From: Nocardioides sediminis
GTDB lineage: Bacteria; Actinomycetota; Actinomycetes; Propionibacteriales; Nocardioidaceae
Direction: 5' to 3'
DNA length: 64,000 nt
NCBI RefSeq assembly: GCF_003047295.1
Contig: NZ_PZYZ01000008.1
Coordinates: forward strand, 1-64,000
Part shown: positions 43,693 through 54,525 of the stretch, piece by piece
Layout of the letters: each line of letters starts with the position of its first letter
Numbering within the stretch: the stretch's first letter is position 1
Translations under genes and position numbers: made by a program
The notes under the pieces: generated by a model
Seen by the model: only the letters and a program-made list of their open reading frames with translations
Databases searched by the model: none
What the model was told of the DNA's origin: nothing

Positions 43693-44997
43693 TCAACCGA
43701 CGTGCAACGTCGCGATGAACATCGCGTCGGTGCCGTCGCGGTGCGGCCACAGCTGGCGCACCTCCCCGACCCTCGTGTCGTCGCGCGAACCGACGACCGC
43801 GTCGACCACCTCGGTGGTCTCGGCGAGGACCGGCGAGCACGTCGCGTAGACGACGACCCCGCCCGGCCGCACCGCGTCCAGGGCGTTGCTCAGCAGGGCA
43901 CGCTGCAGCGGGACGAGCACCCCGAGGTCGGCCGGGGTCCGGCGCCACCGCGACTCCGGTCGCCGGCGCAGCGCCCCCAGGCCCGAGCACGGCGCGTCCA
44001 CGAGCACCCGGTCGAAGGTGCCCGGTCGCCACGGCGGGCGGGTGCCGTCCCCCGTGACCACGCCGAGCATCCCGGCCGCGGCGGCCCGGGTGCCCCGCGC
44101 GACCAGCGCAGCGCGGTGGTGCTGGAGCTCGTTGGCGAGCAGCCGTGCCCCCCGCTGGGCGGCCACGGCGGCGAGCAGCGCGGACTTGCCGCCCGGCCCG
44201 GCACAGACGTCGAGCCAGCGCTCGTCGCGCCCGTCGATCTCCGCATCGGCGAGCGCGAGCGCCACCAGCTGGGAGCCCTCGTCCTGCACCCCGGCCCTCC
44301 CCTCGGCCACCGCCGGGATCGCTGCGGGGTCCCCGCCCGCCAGCTCGACGGCGTACGGCGAGAGGGTGCCGGGCGTGCCGCCGGCGGCGACGAGCTCGTC
44401 CACGGTGGCCAGCCCCGGCCGGGCGACCAGCATCACGCGCGGCGGCGCGTTGTCGGCGGCGAGGAGGTCCTCGAGCTCGACCGCGGACGCCAGGGCGTCG
44501 GCCAGCTCCTCCACGACCCAGCGGGGGTGGGAGTGGGCCACGGCGGCGTGGCCGAAGGGATCGGTCCCACGGTCGGGCGCCACCCGACGGATCCACCCCT
44601 CGAGGTCGTGCGTCGCGACCTTGCGCAGCACCGCGTTGACCAGCCCGACGGGGCCGAGCCCCACCCGGGCGCGGGCCAGCTCGACCGTCGCGCTGATCGC
44701 CGCGTGGTCGGGCACCCGCATCGACAGCAGCTGGTGCGTCCCGAGACGGAGGACGTCGCGGACCTTGGCCTCGAGCCGCGGCTTGGTGAGGCAGGCGTCG
44801 ATGACCGCGTCGTAGGTGAGCTGCCGGCGGATCGTGCCCGAGACGAGCTCGGTCACGAAGGCCGCGTCGCGGCCGGTGAGCCCGTGGCGGGCCAGGACCT
44901 GCGGCAGCGCCAGGTTGGCGTAGGCGTCGTCGACCCGGACGGCCCTGAGCACCTCCAGGGCGGCCACGCGGGCGGGGTCGACCCGGCGGTCAGCCAT
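43693..44997 (-). CDS. rsmB: 16S rRNA m5C967 methyltransferase
   Basis: This 434-aa enzyme methylates cytosine 967 of 16S rRNA. An N-terminal NusB-like RNA-binding domain (about 5-130) precedes the SAM-dependent Rossmann domain with DVCAGPGGKSALLA, LVDAPCSGLGALRRRPESRW (motif IV Cys) and VYATCSPV (motif VI catalytic Cys). Its start overlaps the end of the MmcQ-like gene by 8 nt. It often travels with fmt and def; here an MFS gene and two others intervene. Confidence 0.95.
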   Translation of the reverse strand: MADRRVDPARVAALEVLRAVRVDDAYANLALPQVLARHGLTGRDAAFVTELVSGTIRRQLTYDAVIDACLTKPRLEAKVRDVLRLGTHQLLSMRVPDHAAISATVELARARVGLGPVGLVNAVLRKVATHDLEGWIRRVAPDRGTDPFGHAAVAHSHPRWVVEELADALASAVELEDLLAADNAPPRVMLVARPGLATVDELVAAGGTPGTLSPYAVELAGGDPAAIPAVAEGRAGVQDEGSQLVALALADAEIDGRDERWLDVCAGPGGKSALLAAVAAQRGARLLANELQHHRAALVARGTRAAAAGMLGVVTGDGTRPPWRPGTFDRVLVDAPCSGLGALRRRPESRWRRTPADLGVLVPLQRALLSNALDAVRPGGVVVYATCSPVLAETTEVVDAVVGSRDDTRVGEVRQLWPHRDGTDAMFIATLHVG

Positions 44998-45403
44998 CGA
45001 GGTGCTCGCGGACCAGTCGTTTCGGGGCCCGGTGCGCCCAGGCGTCGGTGAGCACCTCGACCAGCTCGTCCCGCGTGATCTCCCCGAGGCGGGACTGGCG
45101 GACCAGGACGGCGTTGGTCCCGCGGAAGTGGTCGATGGTGAAGAACGGGGTCGACGTGTCCTCGACCAGGGCGACCTTCTCGGCCTCGGACGCGGTCACG
45201 ATGACGACCACGTCGTCGTACATCTCCCCGGTCTCGGGGTCCACGGCGGTGTGGTGCGGCATGCGGTAGAGGCAGAACCCGCGGCCCTTCGGACCGCGGG
45301 GCACCTTCCAGGTCGGGCGGTCGCCCCACGAGATGCCCAGCTCGGTCTCGGGCAGGGCGGCGCAGATCTCGTCGATGTCCTCGGGACGTGCGCGCCTGCT
45401 CAC
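44990..45403 (-). CDS. MmcQ/YjbR-family protein (copy 2)
   Basis: This 137-aa protein is a paralogue of the one at 38550. EDIDEICAALPETELGISWGD, MYDDVVVIVTASEAEKVALV and RQSRLGEITRDELVEVL are typical. The family function is unknown. The GTG start has TACGCT (45411-45416) ending 7 nt upstream, so a leaderless mRNA probably begins here and continues into rsmB. Confidence 0.85.
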   Translation of the reverse strand: MSRRARPEDIDEICAALPETELGISWGDRPTWKVPRGPKGRGFCLYRMPHHTAVDPETGEMYDDVVVIVTASEAEKVALVEDTSTPFFTIDHFRGTNAVLVRQSRLGEITRDELVEVLTDAWAHRAPKRLVREHLDG

Positions 45404-45435
45404 GCGAGCGAGCGTAGCCGGGGCGACGACGGTGC

Positions 45436-46278
45436 TCAGCAGGCCTTCCCGTAGGTGCCGCGGCGGGTGGGAGCCGCGTCGACGGGCAGGTCGTTGGGCG
45501 CCTCGAGGCTCCAGTGCCGGATCCAGTCCATCTGCATACGGCTGACGTTCATCTCCTTGCCGCCCTTGGCCTGCATGGTGAAGCGGGGCACGAGCGGCAC
45601 GTCGGACCAGATCTCGGGCCGACGCTCGGTGTGGACGACGTGGGCGTCGACGAACCAGGAGATGCGGTCGCGGGCGACCTCGACGGCGTAGGTGTGCCAG
45701 CGGTCCTTGCCGAGGTCCATGCCGACCTTGGCGCCCTTCCACGCGACGTCGGGGAGCGTGCGGGCGTAGACGTTGGTCCTGCTGGTGCCGATCCGGTAGC
45801 TCTGCAGGGCGATGTTCTGCGCGCCGCAGTGCTGGTCGCGGTCGCCCGCCGGCACCAGCTCGGTCATCACCTTGAAGCGGGCCCCGCCGCGGCCGTACTG
45901 CCGGCTGCGCAGCCGGGTCTCCCAGCGTCCGACCGTGGCGCCCTCGAAGCCGAGCTTGGCGCTGAGGTCGCCGCGGGTCGTGGTGTTGAGGGTCAGCATG
46001 CCGTTCTGGTGCACGACCTCGCCGTTGCCCGAGGCCTGCCACTGCGGGCCGGTGGGGCCGGAGTAGGGCTTCTCGAACTCCTCGCGCCACGCGATGCCCT
46101 TGTGCCACCAGCCGTAGGTGTTGCCCGCGTGCACCGGGCCGGGCTCGGCGCCTCCGTGGTCCGCCGACGCGGTCGAGGAGACGAGCACCGGCGCGGTGAC
46201 CGACGCCAGGACGGCCGCGGCGAGCGCGGCGACGCGGGCGCGCCGGGGACGGGTACGGACAACCAGGGGGGAGGTCAT
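45436..46278 (-). CDS. Secreted GH16/concanavalin-fold protein without a clear catalytic motif
   Basis: This 280-aa protein has a signal peptide (about 1-40: RRARVAALAAAVLASV then ASADH). The mature part resembles beta-jelly-roll glycoside hydrolases of family 16: LRSRQYGRGGARFKVMTELV, DRWHTYAVEVARDRISWFVD, VPLVPRFTMQ. The usual catalytic ExDxxE strand is not found; that region reads VMTELVPAGDRDQHCGAQN. Two cysteines (GDRDQHCGAQN and the final KAC) may pair. It may bind polysaccharide without cutting it. The ATG has TAGGTT ending 8 nt upstream (46287-46292). Confidence 0.75.
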   Translation of the reverse strand: MTSPLVVRTRPRRARVAALAAAVLASVTAPVLVSSTASADHGGAEPGPVHAGNTYGWWHKGIAWREEFEKPYSGPTGPQWQASGNGEVVHQNGMLTLNTTTRGDLSAKLGFEGATVGRWETRLRSRQYGRGGARFKVMTELVPAGDRDQHCGAQNIALQSYRIGTSRTNVYARTLPDVAWKGAKVGMDLGKDRWHTYAVEVARDRISWFVDAHVVHTERRPEIWSDVPLVPRFTMQAKGGKEMNVSRMQMDWIRHWSLEAPNDLPVDAAPTRRGTYGKAC

Positions 46279-46331
46279 GGCGCACGAACCTACGTCACGA
46301 CGACCCGGCCGCCGCAAGTCCGCGAGGAGGG

Positions 46332-47873
46332 TCAGGAGAAGAGCTTGAGGGCGGTGCTGACCGTCTGGAAGACGCCGTAGGCGAGCAGGATGCTCACCAC
46401 GGCCCACGACAGGACGAGGCGGGCGGTGCTCGTGCCACCCGAGCCGACCGACTCCTCCGCGGCGAGCCCCGCCTCCCGGTCGGCCTCGGCCTGCGCCTTG
46501 TGCGCCGAGGTGTCCTCGTGGAACTTCGCCGCGACCGGCCGGACCAGGAGGTTGGCGACGAAGCCGACGCCCAGGATCGCCACCATGGTGAACAGCGCCG
46601 GCCGGTAGGAGTCGGCCGTCAGCGTTCCCGCGCCGCCGGCGGAGTCCAGGAAGCCGTTGATGATGAGGGGCCCGGCGACGCCGGCCGCGGACCAGGCGGT
46701 GAGCAGCCGGCCGTGGATGGCGCCGACCTGGAAGACGCCGAAGAGGTCGCGGAGGTACGCCGGGACGGTGGCGAAGCCGCCGCCGTAGAAGGAGATGATG
46801 ATCGCGGCGAGCAGCACGAAGATCGCGGTGGACGTCGAGCCGACGAGCGCCAGTGCGACGTACAGGACGATGCCCACGCCGAGGTAGACCATGTAGATCG
46901 GCTTGCGCCCGATGTAGTCCGACGTGCTGGACCACACGAAGCGGCCGGCCATGTTGAACAGCGACAGCAGGCCGACGAAGCCGCCCGCGGCCGCGACGGT
47001 CACGCTGGACTCGCCACCCTCGCGGAAGAAGTCCTGGATCATCGGGCTGGCCTGCTCGAGGATGCCGATGCCCGCGGTGACGTTGCAGAACAGCACCGTC
47101 CACAGCAGCCAGAACTGCGGGGTGCGGAGGGCGTTGGCGGCGGACACGTCGTTCTCGGTCACCAGCGACTTGCTCGCGACCTCGGAGGGCTCGAACCCGT
47201 CGGGCCGCCAGCCCGGCGCGGGGACGCGGATGTTGGCGACGCCGAGCATCATGATCGCGAAGTAGACGATGCCCAGGGTGACGAAGAGGAACGTCAGCGC
47301 ATGACCGTCAGCGAGCGAGCCCGCGTCGCTGGGGTCGTAGGCCGGGTCGTAGAACGAGAGCAGCTGGCGCGACAGCGGGGCCGCGACCATCGCGCCGCCG
47401 CCGAAGCCCATGATGGCCATGCCGGTGGCCAGGCCCGGACGGTCGGGGAACCACTTGATCAGCGTCGAGACCGGCGAGATGTAGCCGATGCCCAGGCCGA
47501 CGCCACCGATCACGCCGTAGCCGAGGTAGAGCAGCCACAGCTGGCCGGTCGCGATGCCGAGCGAGCCGACCAGGAATCCGGCGCTCCAGCAGCAGGCCGC
47601 GGTGAACATCGCCTTGCGGGGGCCGACCTTGTCCACCCAGGTGCCGAAGACCGCGGCGCTGAGGCCGAGCATCACGATGGCGATGGAGAACACGAAGCCG
47701 ATCGCGGTCTGCGAGGCGTCGAAGTGCTCGATGAGCGAGTTCTTGTAGACGCTGGTGGCGTAGGCCTGGCCGATGCACAGGTGCACGGCCAGGGCGGCCG
47801 GCGGGATCAGCCAGCGGTTGTAGGAGTGCGGTGCCACCGTGTGGCGACGATCGAGGACTTCGAGAACAGCCAC
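46332..47873 (-). CDS. OFA-family MFS transporter (oxalate/formate antiporter-like)
   Basis: This 513-aa protein has twelve predicted helices and OFA family features: NRWLIPPAALAVHLCIGQAY at the start, FGTWVDKVGPRKAMF, GGVGLGIGYISPVSTLIKWF, and AGRFVWSSTSDYIGRKPIYM before the second half. The substrate is unknown; the family exchanges small organic acids. A soluble loop of about 60 residues splits the halves, and a Glu/Ala-rich segment precedes the last helix. The GTG has GGAGG 7 nt upstream. Convergence with no neighbour suggests it is a single gene. Confidence 0.9.
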   Translation of the reverse strand: MAVLEVLDRRHTVAPHSYNRWLIPPAALAVHLCIGQAYATSVYKNSLIEHFDASQTAIGFVFSIAIVMLGLSAAVFGTWVDKVGPRKAMFTAACCWSAGFLVGSLGIATGQLWLLYLGYGVIGGVGLGIGYISPVSTLIKWFPDRPGLATGMAIMGFGGGAMVAAPLSRQLLSFYDPAYDPSDAGSLADGHALTFLFVTLGIVYFAIMMLGVANIRVPAPGWRPDGFEPSEVASKSLVTENDVSAANALRTPQFWLLWTVLFCNVTAGIGILEQASPMIQDFFREGGESSVTVAAAGGFVGLLSLFNMAGRFVWSSTSDYIGRKPIYMVYLGVGIVLYVALALVGSTSTAIFVLLAAIIISFYGGGFATVPAYLRDLFGVFQVGAIHGRLLTAWSAAGVAGPLIINGFLDSAGGAGTLTADSYRPALFTMVAILGVGFVANLLVRPVAAKFHEDTSAHKAQAEADREAGLAAEESVGSGGTSTARLVLSWAVVSILLAYGVFQTVSTALKLFS

Positions 47874-47930
47874 GGGTGAACCTCCGAGACGATGGACGTG
47901 ACGCGAAGGCTAGCGGCCGGATCGTTGAAA

Positions 47931-47963
47931 TGTGACACACCCCACCCCTGGGTGTGGGTCACA
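47931..47963 (-). terminator. fmt terminator hairpin
   Basis: TGTGAC and GTCACA, with CACCC and GGGTG inside them, form a long near-perfect stem overlapping the fmt stop codon. In the minus-strand RNA it is followed by TTTCAACG. It should end the def-fmt transcript before the MFS gene. Confidence 0.65.
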
Positions 47964-48885
47964 CCAGCCGCGCGCCCTCCGGCACGGTCACCCCGCGGGC
48001 CCAGTCGGCCGCGCGCATCTGCTTCTTGCCGAACGCCTTGACCTCGCCGAGCTCGACGGGGTCGCTGGCGGTGCCGACGTACACCGCGTTCTTGGTGACC
48101 TCGAGGACCCCGGGCTCCAGGCGGTCGCGTCCGGCGGCGACGGTCACCGGTCCCACCTTGAACCGCTCGCCGTCCCAGGTGGTCCACGCGCCCGGGCCGG
48201 GCGTGCACGCCCGGATCCGCCGGTCCACGCCGATCGCAGGCTCGGCCCAGTCGACGCGCGCGTCCTCGACGAGGATCTTGGGGGCGAGGCTGACGCCGTC
48301 GGCGGGCTGCTCCCGGGCCTCCAACGAGCCGTCCTCGATCCCGTCGAGGGTGCGCACCAGCAGGGTCGCGCCACCCTCCGCGAGCCGCGCGAGGAGGTCG
48401 CCGGCGGTGTCGGTGGGCCGGATCCGCTCGGTCATGACGCCGTACGTCGGCCCGGCGTCGAGCTCCTTGACGATCCGGAACGTCGTGGCGCCGGTGACCT
48501 CGTCGCCCGCCCAGATCGAGTGCTGCACCGGCGCGGCGCCGCGCCACGCGGGCAGGACCGAGAAGTGCAGGTTGATCCACCCGTGCGGCGGGATGTCCAG
48601 GGCGGACTGCGGCAGCAGGGCCCCGTAGGCCACCACGGGGCAGGCGTCGGGCTCCAGCGCTCGCAGGGCGTCCTGGAAGTCGGCGTCCCGCGGGTGCTCG
48701 GGCTTGAGGACCGGCAGGCCGAGCTCCTCGGCACGCAGCGCCACGGGACTGGCGACCAGCCGGCGTCCGCGGCCCGCGGGCGCGTCGGGCCGGGTGACGA
48801 CGCCCACGACCTCGTGGGAGGAGGTGTGCAGGGCGTCGAGGGCCGGCACGGCGACCTCGGGGGTGCCGGCGAAGACGACGCGCAT
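47959..48885 (-). CDS. fmt: Methionyl-tRNA formyltransferase
   Basis: This 308-aa enzyme formylates initiator Met-tRNA. The N-terminal catalytic domain starts [16 protein letters not shown] and has [18 protein letters not shown] (the folate-site signature) and DAGPTYGVM. The C-terminal OB-like tRNA-binding domain follows residue 205. It shares one base with the def stop (TGATG), pairing formyl addition with its removal. Confidence 0.97.
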   Translation of the reverse strand: MRVVFAGTPEVAVPALDALHTSSHEVVGVVTRPDAPAGRGRRLVASPVALRAEELGLPVLKPEHPRDADFQDALRALEPDACPVVAYGALLPQSALDIPPHGWINLHFSVLPAWRGAAPVQHSIWAGDEVTGATTFRIVKELDAGPTYGVMTERIRPTDTAGDLLARLAEGGATLLVRTLDGIEDGSLEAREQPADGVSLAPKILVEDARVDWAEPAIGVDRRIRACTPGPGAWTTWDGERFKVGPVTVAAGRDRLEPGVLEVTKNAVYVGTASDPVELGEVKAFGKKQMRAADWARGVTVPEGARLV

Positions 48886-49430
48886 CAGAAGCCCAGCCCG
48901 CCGGTGCTGTGCGGGCTCACCCGGACGACGGGTCGCTCGAGGCCGAACCACTCGGACTCGCGGATCTCCTTCATCGCCGCCTTGCGGGCGGCCGTGTCGA
49001 GCTTGTCGATGAAGAGGATGCCGTCGAGGTGGTCGGTCTCGTGCTGCATGGCGCGCGCGAGGTACTCCGACGCCTCGATGCGCACCGGCTCGCCGTACAT
49101 GTCGAAGCCGGTCGCCACCACGGAGAGGGCGCGCAGGCAGTCGTAGGTCAGCTCGGGCAGGGACAGGCACCCCTCGGCACCGTCCTGGGTCTCGTCGCTC
49201 AGCTCGAGGGACGGGTTGACCAGGTGGCCGACCTCGCCCTCGACGTTCCACGTGAAGACCCGCAGGCCGACGCCGATCTGCGGAGCGGCCAGCCCGGCTC
49301 CCGGGGCGGCCAGCATGGTGTCGGTGAGGTCCGTGACGAGCTGGCGGACCTCCTTGTCGAAGTCGTCGACCTCGATCGCGCGTCGGCGCAGGATCGGGTC
49401 GCCGAAGAGGCGGATGGGCTGGACTGCCAT
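48885..49430 (-). CDS. def: Peptide deformylase
   Basis: This 181-aa metalloenzyme removes the formyl group from new proteins. All three motifs are intact: [18 protein letters not shown] with the metal-binding Cys, and QHETDHLDG with two metal-binding His and the catalytic Glu. A possible -10 TAGACT (49467-49472) and a CTCCTC complement (GAGGAG ribosome site) precede the ATG. It leads the def-fmt operon. Confidence 0.96.
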   Translation of the reverse strand: MAVQPIRLFGDPILRRRAIEVDDFDKEVRQLVTDLTDTMLAAPGAGLAAPQIGVGLRVFTWNVEGEVGHLVNPSLELSDETQDGAEGCLSLPELTYDCLRALSVVATGFDMYGEPVRIEASEYLARAMQHETDHLDGILFIDKLDTAARKAAMKEIRESEWFGLERPVVRVSPHSTGGLGF

Positions 49431-49480
49431 GGACTGCTGGGACTCCTCGGTCTCGGATGCGCGCCCAGTCTAGGGAGGGC

Positions 49481-51502
49481 TCAGATGGTCGGCGGGTCCA
49501 CCTGGATGCGGACGGCGTCGAGCTTGCGGGCCGAGCGGACGCGCTGGAGCTCGCCGAGGGCGCGGGACAGGGCGCCGCCCTGGGTCAGGGGCACCCGCAC
49601 GACCACGCGCTGCTCGTCCTCGGCCACCGGGACCGGGCCGAGCACCTCGGCCGGCTCGGGCAGGTCGAGGAGGGTCACCGCGTCGTCGAGGGCGCCCGGG
49701 TCGCCGGTGATGGTGGCGATCCGTGCCGTCGGCGGCAGGTGTGCCTCCCCCCGCTCGACGAGCTCGCGCTCGGCGAACCCCGCCGGGTCCCACCTCACCA
49801 GCGCCTGGAGCGCCGGGTGCGCGGGGTCCCCCACGGCGACGACGTGCCCGCCGGGACGGACCAGGCCCGCGGCGCCGAGCCAGCGGCGCAGGGCCTCCTC
49901 CTGGACCCGCATGTCGTCGCGGGCCAGCGTCAGCCACGTGTCGAGCAGGACGACCGCGGCGTAGCCGGTCTCCGCGACCGGCTCGGCGCCCACGGTCGCG
50001 ACCACGAGGTCGGGCCGCTCCCCCACCCGGGCCAGCACCCGGTCGCCACTCGAGCTGCGCACGGTGGTGCCGGGGAAGGTGCGGCCGAGCTCCTCCGCGG
50101 TGCGCGCCTCGCCCCGCACCGGTGCGCGGAGGCCGCGGTGGCCGCACTCGCGGCAGGCCCACCGCTCGTCGGCCGTGCCGCACCAGCGGCAGGTCGGCGG
50201 GACGGTCGGTCCGCGGAGGACGAGAGGGCCGGCGCAGCGTCCGCACCGGGCGGGGGTGCGGCACCGCTCGCAGGCCAGCGCTGGGGCGTAGCCGGCGCGG
50301 GGTGTCTGGACGAGCACCGGGCCGACGGCCAGCCCGCTCCGGATCGCCTCGAACGCCGGCCGCGGCAGCCGGGAGCCGACGGCCCGGTCCTCGGCGGGCG
50401 CGACCTCGGTGCGCACCCGCTCGCGGACCACCGCGCGCGACGGGACGAGCTCGCGCGCCCACCCGGACCGCAGCAGCAGGGCGGCCTCGGTCGACCTGGC
50501 GAAGCCGCCGAGGAGCATCGCGGTCCCCTCGGCCTCGGCCCGGATCCCCAGCACCTCGCAAACATGGGGGTAGGGCGCCCTCGGCTCGGCATGCAGGTCG
50601 TCGCCGTCGTCCCAGATCACCACCAGCCCCAGGTCGCGGACGGGGGCGAAGGCCGCCGACCGGGTGCCGACGACGACCTTGCGGGCCCCGCGGGAGACCG
50701 ACAGGAACGCCCGGTAGCGCGCTGAAGGACCCAGGTCGGCGGTCAGGACGGCGTGCTGGTCGGGTCCGAGCAAGCCCTCGAGCGCGGCGGAGACCCGCTC
50801 GACGTCACGCTGGTCGGGCACGCAGACGATCGCGCCCCGGTCGCCCGCCCGGGCGGCGGCCACCGCGGCCGCGACCATGCCCGGCCAGTCGTCGCCGGGA
50901 GCCGCCGACCAGACGGCGCGGGGCGCCGACCCGTCGGTCAGGTGCCGCAGGAACGCCTCACCGTGCGTGACGTGCCGCCACCGGTCCGCGGAGGCCGGCA
51001 CCGGGTGCGCCGGCGGCACCTCCCAGGCCTCGGCCTCGACCTTGGCGTGCCGGGGAGGCACGGCGAGCCGCAGCACGTCGGCGCGGGCGCCGGCGTACCT
51101 CGCCGCGACGGCGGCCGTCAGGTCGGCGACGACGGGGCTCAGGACCGGCTCGGGACTCACCACCCGGCGCAGCGGCTGGAGACGGCCGGGGTGGTCGCTG
51201 GTGGCGGCGCGCTCGACGACGTACCCGTCGACGTCCTGGCCCGCGAAGCGGACCTTGACCCGCGCACCCGGAACGGCCGCCTCGGCGTGCGCGACCGGCA
51301 CGGCGTAGTCGAAGGTGCGGTCGAGGTGGGCCAGCGGCACGTCGACGAGGACGCGCGCGACCGGGTCGACCGCGGCCGGCTCGAACTCGGCCGCCTTGCG
51401 CGCCCGGGTCGCCGCCGCCCGCGCCTTGCCGTCGGCCACCGACGCACGGAGGCCGGGCAGCATCTCTGCTGGCCCGGCCTCGTGGTTGGTCATGGTCGGC
51501 AT
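49481..51502 (-). CDS. priA: PriA-like primosomal protein N-prime with degenerate ATPase motifs
   Basis: This 673-aa protein keeps the PriA plan: an N-terminal DNA-binding domain (about 50-150), helicase lobes, and the zinc region [15 protein letters not shown] then [17 protein letters not shown] with eight cysteines. The helicase motifs are broken. Where PriA has a GSGKT Walker A, this reads [11 protein letters not shown], and the DEEH box reads WDDGDDLH. Actinobacterial PriA proteins are generally degenerate, so it probably guides restart without unwinding. A second ATG at 51491-51493 is an alternative start. Confidence 0.88.
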   Translation of the reverse strand: MPTMTNHEAGPAEMLPGLRASVADGKARAAATRARKAAEFEPAAVDPVARVLVDVPLAHLDRTFDYAVPVAHAEAAVPGARVKVRFAGQDVDGYVVERAATSDHPGRLQPLRRVVSPEPVLSPVVADLTAAVAARYAGARADVLRLAVPPRHAKVEAEAWEVPPAHPVPASADRWRHVTHGEAFLRHLTDGSAPRAVWSAAPGDDWPGMVAAAVAAARAGDRGAIVCVPDQRDVERVSAALEGLLGPDQHAVLTADLGPSARYRAFLSVSRGARKVVVGTRSAAFAPVRDLGLVVIWDDGDDLHAEPRAPYPHVCEVLGIRAEAEGTAMLLGGFARSTEAALLLRSGWARELVPSRAVVRERVRTEVAPAEDRAVGSRLPRPAFEAIRSGLAVGPVLVQTPRAGYAPALACERCRTPARCGRCAGPLVLRGPTVPPTCRWCGTADERWACRECGHRGLRAPVRGEARTAEELGRTFPGTTVRSSSGDRVLARVGERPDLVVATVGAEPVAETGYAAVVLLDTWLTLARDDMRVQEEALRRWLGAAGLVRPGGHVVAVGDPAHPALQALVRWDPAGFAERELVERGEAHLPPTARIATITGDPGALDDAVTLLDLPEPAEVLGPVPVAEDEQRVVVRVPLTQGGALSRALGELQRVRSARKLDAVRIQVDPPTI

Positions 51503-51551
51503 TCAACCAATGCGGACCGACAGCGCCACCGACGGTCCCACCGGTCCCGCA

Positions 51552-51599
51552 CTTGCTGGCCGATCCCGACGGTTGCTGGCCGTTGCATCGGCCAGCAAG
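51552..51599. repeat. Nested alternative hairpins between metK and priA
   Basis: CTTGCTGGCCGAT (51552-51564) pairs perfectly with ATCGGCCAGCAAG (51587-51599). A third arm, TTGCTGGCCG (51573-51582), can instead pair with CGGCCAGCAA (51589-51598) across a 6-nt TTGCAT loop. The two stems share the right arm and so exclude each other. It lies in the 138-nt gap upstream of priA. It may be a switch, a protein site or a REP-like repeat. Confidence 0.7.
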
Positions 51600-51607
51600 C
51601 GCCAGAG

Positions 51608-51625
51608 TCACCGCTGAAGCGGTGA
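51608..51625 (-). terminator. Hairpin after metK
   Basis: TCACCGCT-GA-AGCGGTGA is a perfect 8-bp stem 15 nt past the metK stop. It is probably the metK terminator, although only CTCTGG follows it instead of a U-run. Confidence 0.5.
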
Positions 51626-51640
51626 TTCCTGCAGCGGCGC

Positions 51641-52843
<1,203 letters not shown>

Positions 52844-52909
52844 AGTCTGTGCTCCTGTCGAGGTGGTGAGACCCACGATATCGGGGGGCCACTATGCAAG
52901 ATGCGCGTC

Positions 52910-54175
52910 TCAGCGGGCGAATCGCGCGACGACCTGGTCCCAGACCACGTGCGCCAGCGCGCCCTTCGTGCCGTGGGGGACCTCCACGGCCGCGCCGTCG
53001 GCGGCCAGGATGACCGCCTCGTTGTCGGGGCTGCCGAACACCGCTCCCCCGCTGACGTCGTTGACCACGAGGAGGTCGCACCCCTTGCGCGCCAGCTTGG
53101 CGCGCGCGAGGTCGAGGACGTCGCCGGTGTCGTCGCCGGTCTCGGCGGCGAACCCGACCACCACCGCCCCCGGCCGCTGCCGGTCGTGGGAGATCTCCTT
53201 GAGGATGTCGGGGTTCTGCTCGAGCTCGATCGCCGGCGCGGAGCCGTCGTCGGCCTTCTTGATCTTGGCCTCGCTGACCGTGGTGGGCCGGAAGTCGGCG
53301 GGCGCCGCGGCCATCACCACCGCGTCGGCCGAGCCGGCCGCCAGCACGACCTCGTCGCGCAGCTGCGCCGTGGTCTCCACGCGCACGACCTTGACCCCGG
53401 CCGGGTCCGGCAGCGTGACGTTGGCGCTGACCAGCGTCACCTCGGCCCCGCGGGCAGCGGCCGCACGGGCCAGGGCGTAGCCCTGCAGGCCCGAGGAGCG
53501 GTTGCCGAGGAAGCGGACCGGGTCGAGGTACTCCCGGGTGCCGCCCGCGCTCACCACGACCCGCCGACCGGCCAGGTCGGGGACGGCGACCCCGCGGGCC
53601 AGCACCTCCATGGCCAGCTCGAAGATCTCGGCCGGCTCGGGGAGCCGGCCCTTGCCGGTGTCCTTGCCGGTCAGCCGGCCCTCAGCCGGCTCGACGACCA
53701 CCACGCCGCGACCGCACAGGGTCTCGACGTTGGCGGCGGTGGCCGGGTGCTCCCACATCTCGGTGTGCATCGCGGGCGCGAGCACCACCGGGCAGCGGGC
53801 GGTCAGCAGGGTGTTGGTGAGCAGGTCGTCGGCCAGCCCGTGGGCGGCCTTGGCGAGCAGGTCGGCCGTGGCCGGCGCGACCACCACGAGGTCGGCGGAC
53901 TGCCCGATGCGCACGTGCGGCACCTCGTGGACGTCGGTCCACACGTCGGTGGCGACCGGCTTGCCCGACAGCGCGGCCCACGTCGGGGCACCGACGAACT
54001 CCAGCGCCGACGCGGTGGGCACCACGGTCACGTCGTGGCCCGACTCGGTGAGCCGACGCAGCAGCTCGCAGGCCTTGTAGGCCGCGATGCCGCCACTGAC
54101 CCCGAGTACGACACGTGGCCGCTCCCCGGTGCGGGAAACGGCCACGTCGTGGACGGAAGGGTCCTGGGAGGTCAC
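52910..54175 (-). CDS. coaBC: Bifunctional phosphopantothenoylcysteine synthetase/decarboxylase
   Basis: This 421-aa protein makes phosphopantetheine for CoA. The N-terminal CoaC flavoprotein domain (about 20-195) has GVSGGIAAYKACELLRRL and APAMHTEMW; the Asn of the classical PAMN motif is His here, as is common in actinobacteria. The CoaB domain (about 205-421) has VVSAGGTREYLDPVRFLGNRS, AAPADF and KIKKAD. It begins one base after rpoZ, so the two are co-translated. Confidence 0.95.
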   Translation of the reverse strand: MTSQDPSVHDVAVSRTGERPRVVLGVSGGIAAYKACELLRRLTESGHDVTVVPTASALEFVGAPTWAALSGKPVATDVWTDVHEVPHVRIGQSADLVVVAPATADLLAKAAHGLADDLLTNTLLTARCPVVLAPAMHTEMWEHPATAANVETLCGRGVVVVEPAEGRLTGKDTGKGRLPEPAEIFELAMEVLARGVAVPDLAGRRVVVSAGGTREYLDPVRFLGNRSSGLQGYALARAAAARGAEVTLVSANVTLPDPAGVKVVRVETTAQLRDEVVLAAGSADAVVMAAAPADFRPTTVSEAKIKKADDGSAPAIELEQNPDILKEISHDRQRPGAVVVGFAAETGDDTGDVLDLARAKLARKGCDLLVVNDVSGGAVFGSPDNEAVILAADGAAVEVPHGTKGALAHVVWDQVVARFAR

Positions 54176-54176
54176 G

Positions 54177-54506
54177 TCACTCCGTGAAGGTCGACGCCTC
54201 GGCGCGCGCGGCCGCGGCGGCAGCCTCCTCGGCGGCGAGCTCGGCGGGGTCGACGTCCTCGCAGGTGAGGAGGTCGTCGTTGATCTCGCGCAGCGCGATG
54301 GAGAGCGGCTTCTCCTGGACGACGGTGTCGACGAGCGGGCCGACGTACTCCAGCAGGCCCTCGCCGAGCTGGGAGTAGTAGGCGTTGATCTGCCGGGCGC
54401 GCTTGGCGCTGTAGAGGACCAGCTTGTACTTGCTGTCGGTCTTGGTGAGCAGGTCGTCGATCGAGGGGTTGGTCACGCCCTCGGCGGCGATGTTGGGGGC
54501 AGACAC
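54177..54506 (-). CDS. rpoZ: RNA polymerase omega subunit
   Basis: This 109-aa protein assists folding of the beta-prime subunit. [36 protein letters not shown] and [11 protein letters not shown] are the omega signatures. A Glu/Ala-rich tail (about 85-109) exceeds the minimal length and is usual in actinobacteria. It lies between gmk and coaBC in the conserved order. The GTG is preceded by a weak GAGGCC ribosome site. Confidence 0.96.
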   Translation of the reverse strand: MSAPNIAAEGVTNPSIDDLLTKTDSKYKLVLYSAKRARQINAYYSQLGEGLLEYVGPLVDTVVQEKPLSIALREINDDLLTCEDVDPAELAAEEAAAAAARAEASTFTE

Positions 54507-54525
54507 GCGGAAGGCCTCACAGAAG

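Noticed and set aside
52844..52909. SAM riboswitch upstream of metK
   Set aside because: The gap to coaBC is 66 nt, too short, and no SAM-aptamer motifs are visible.
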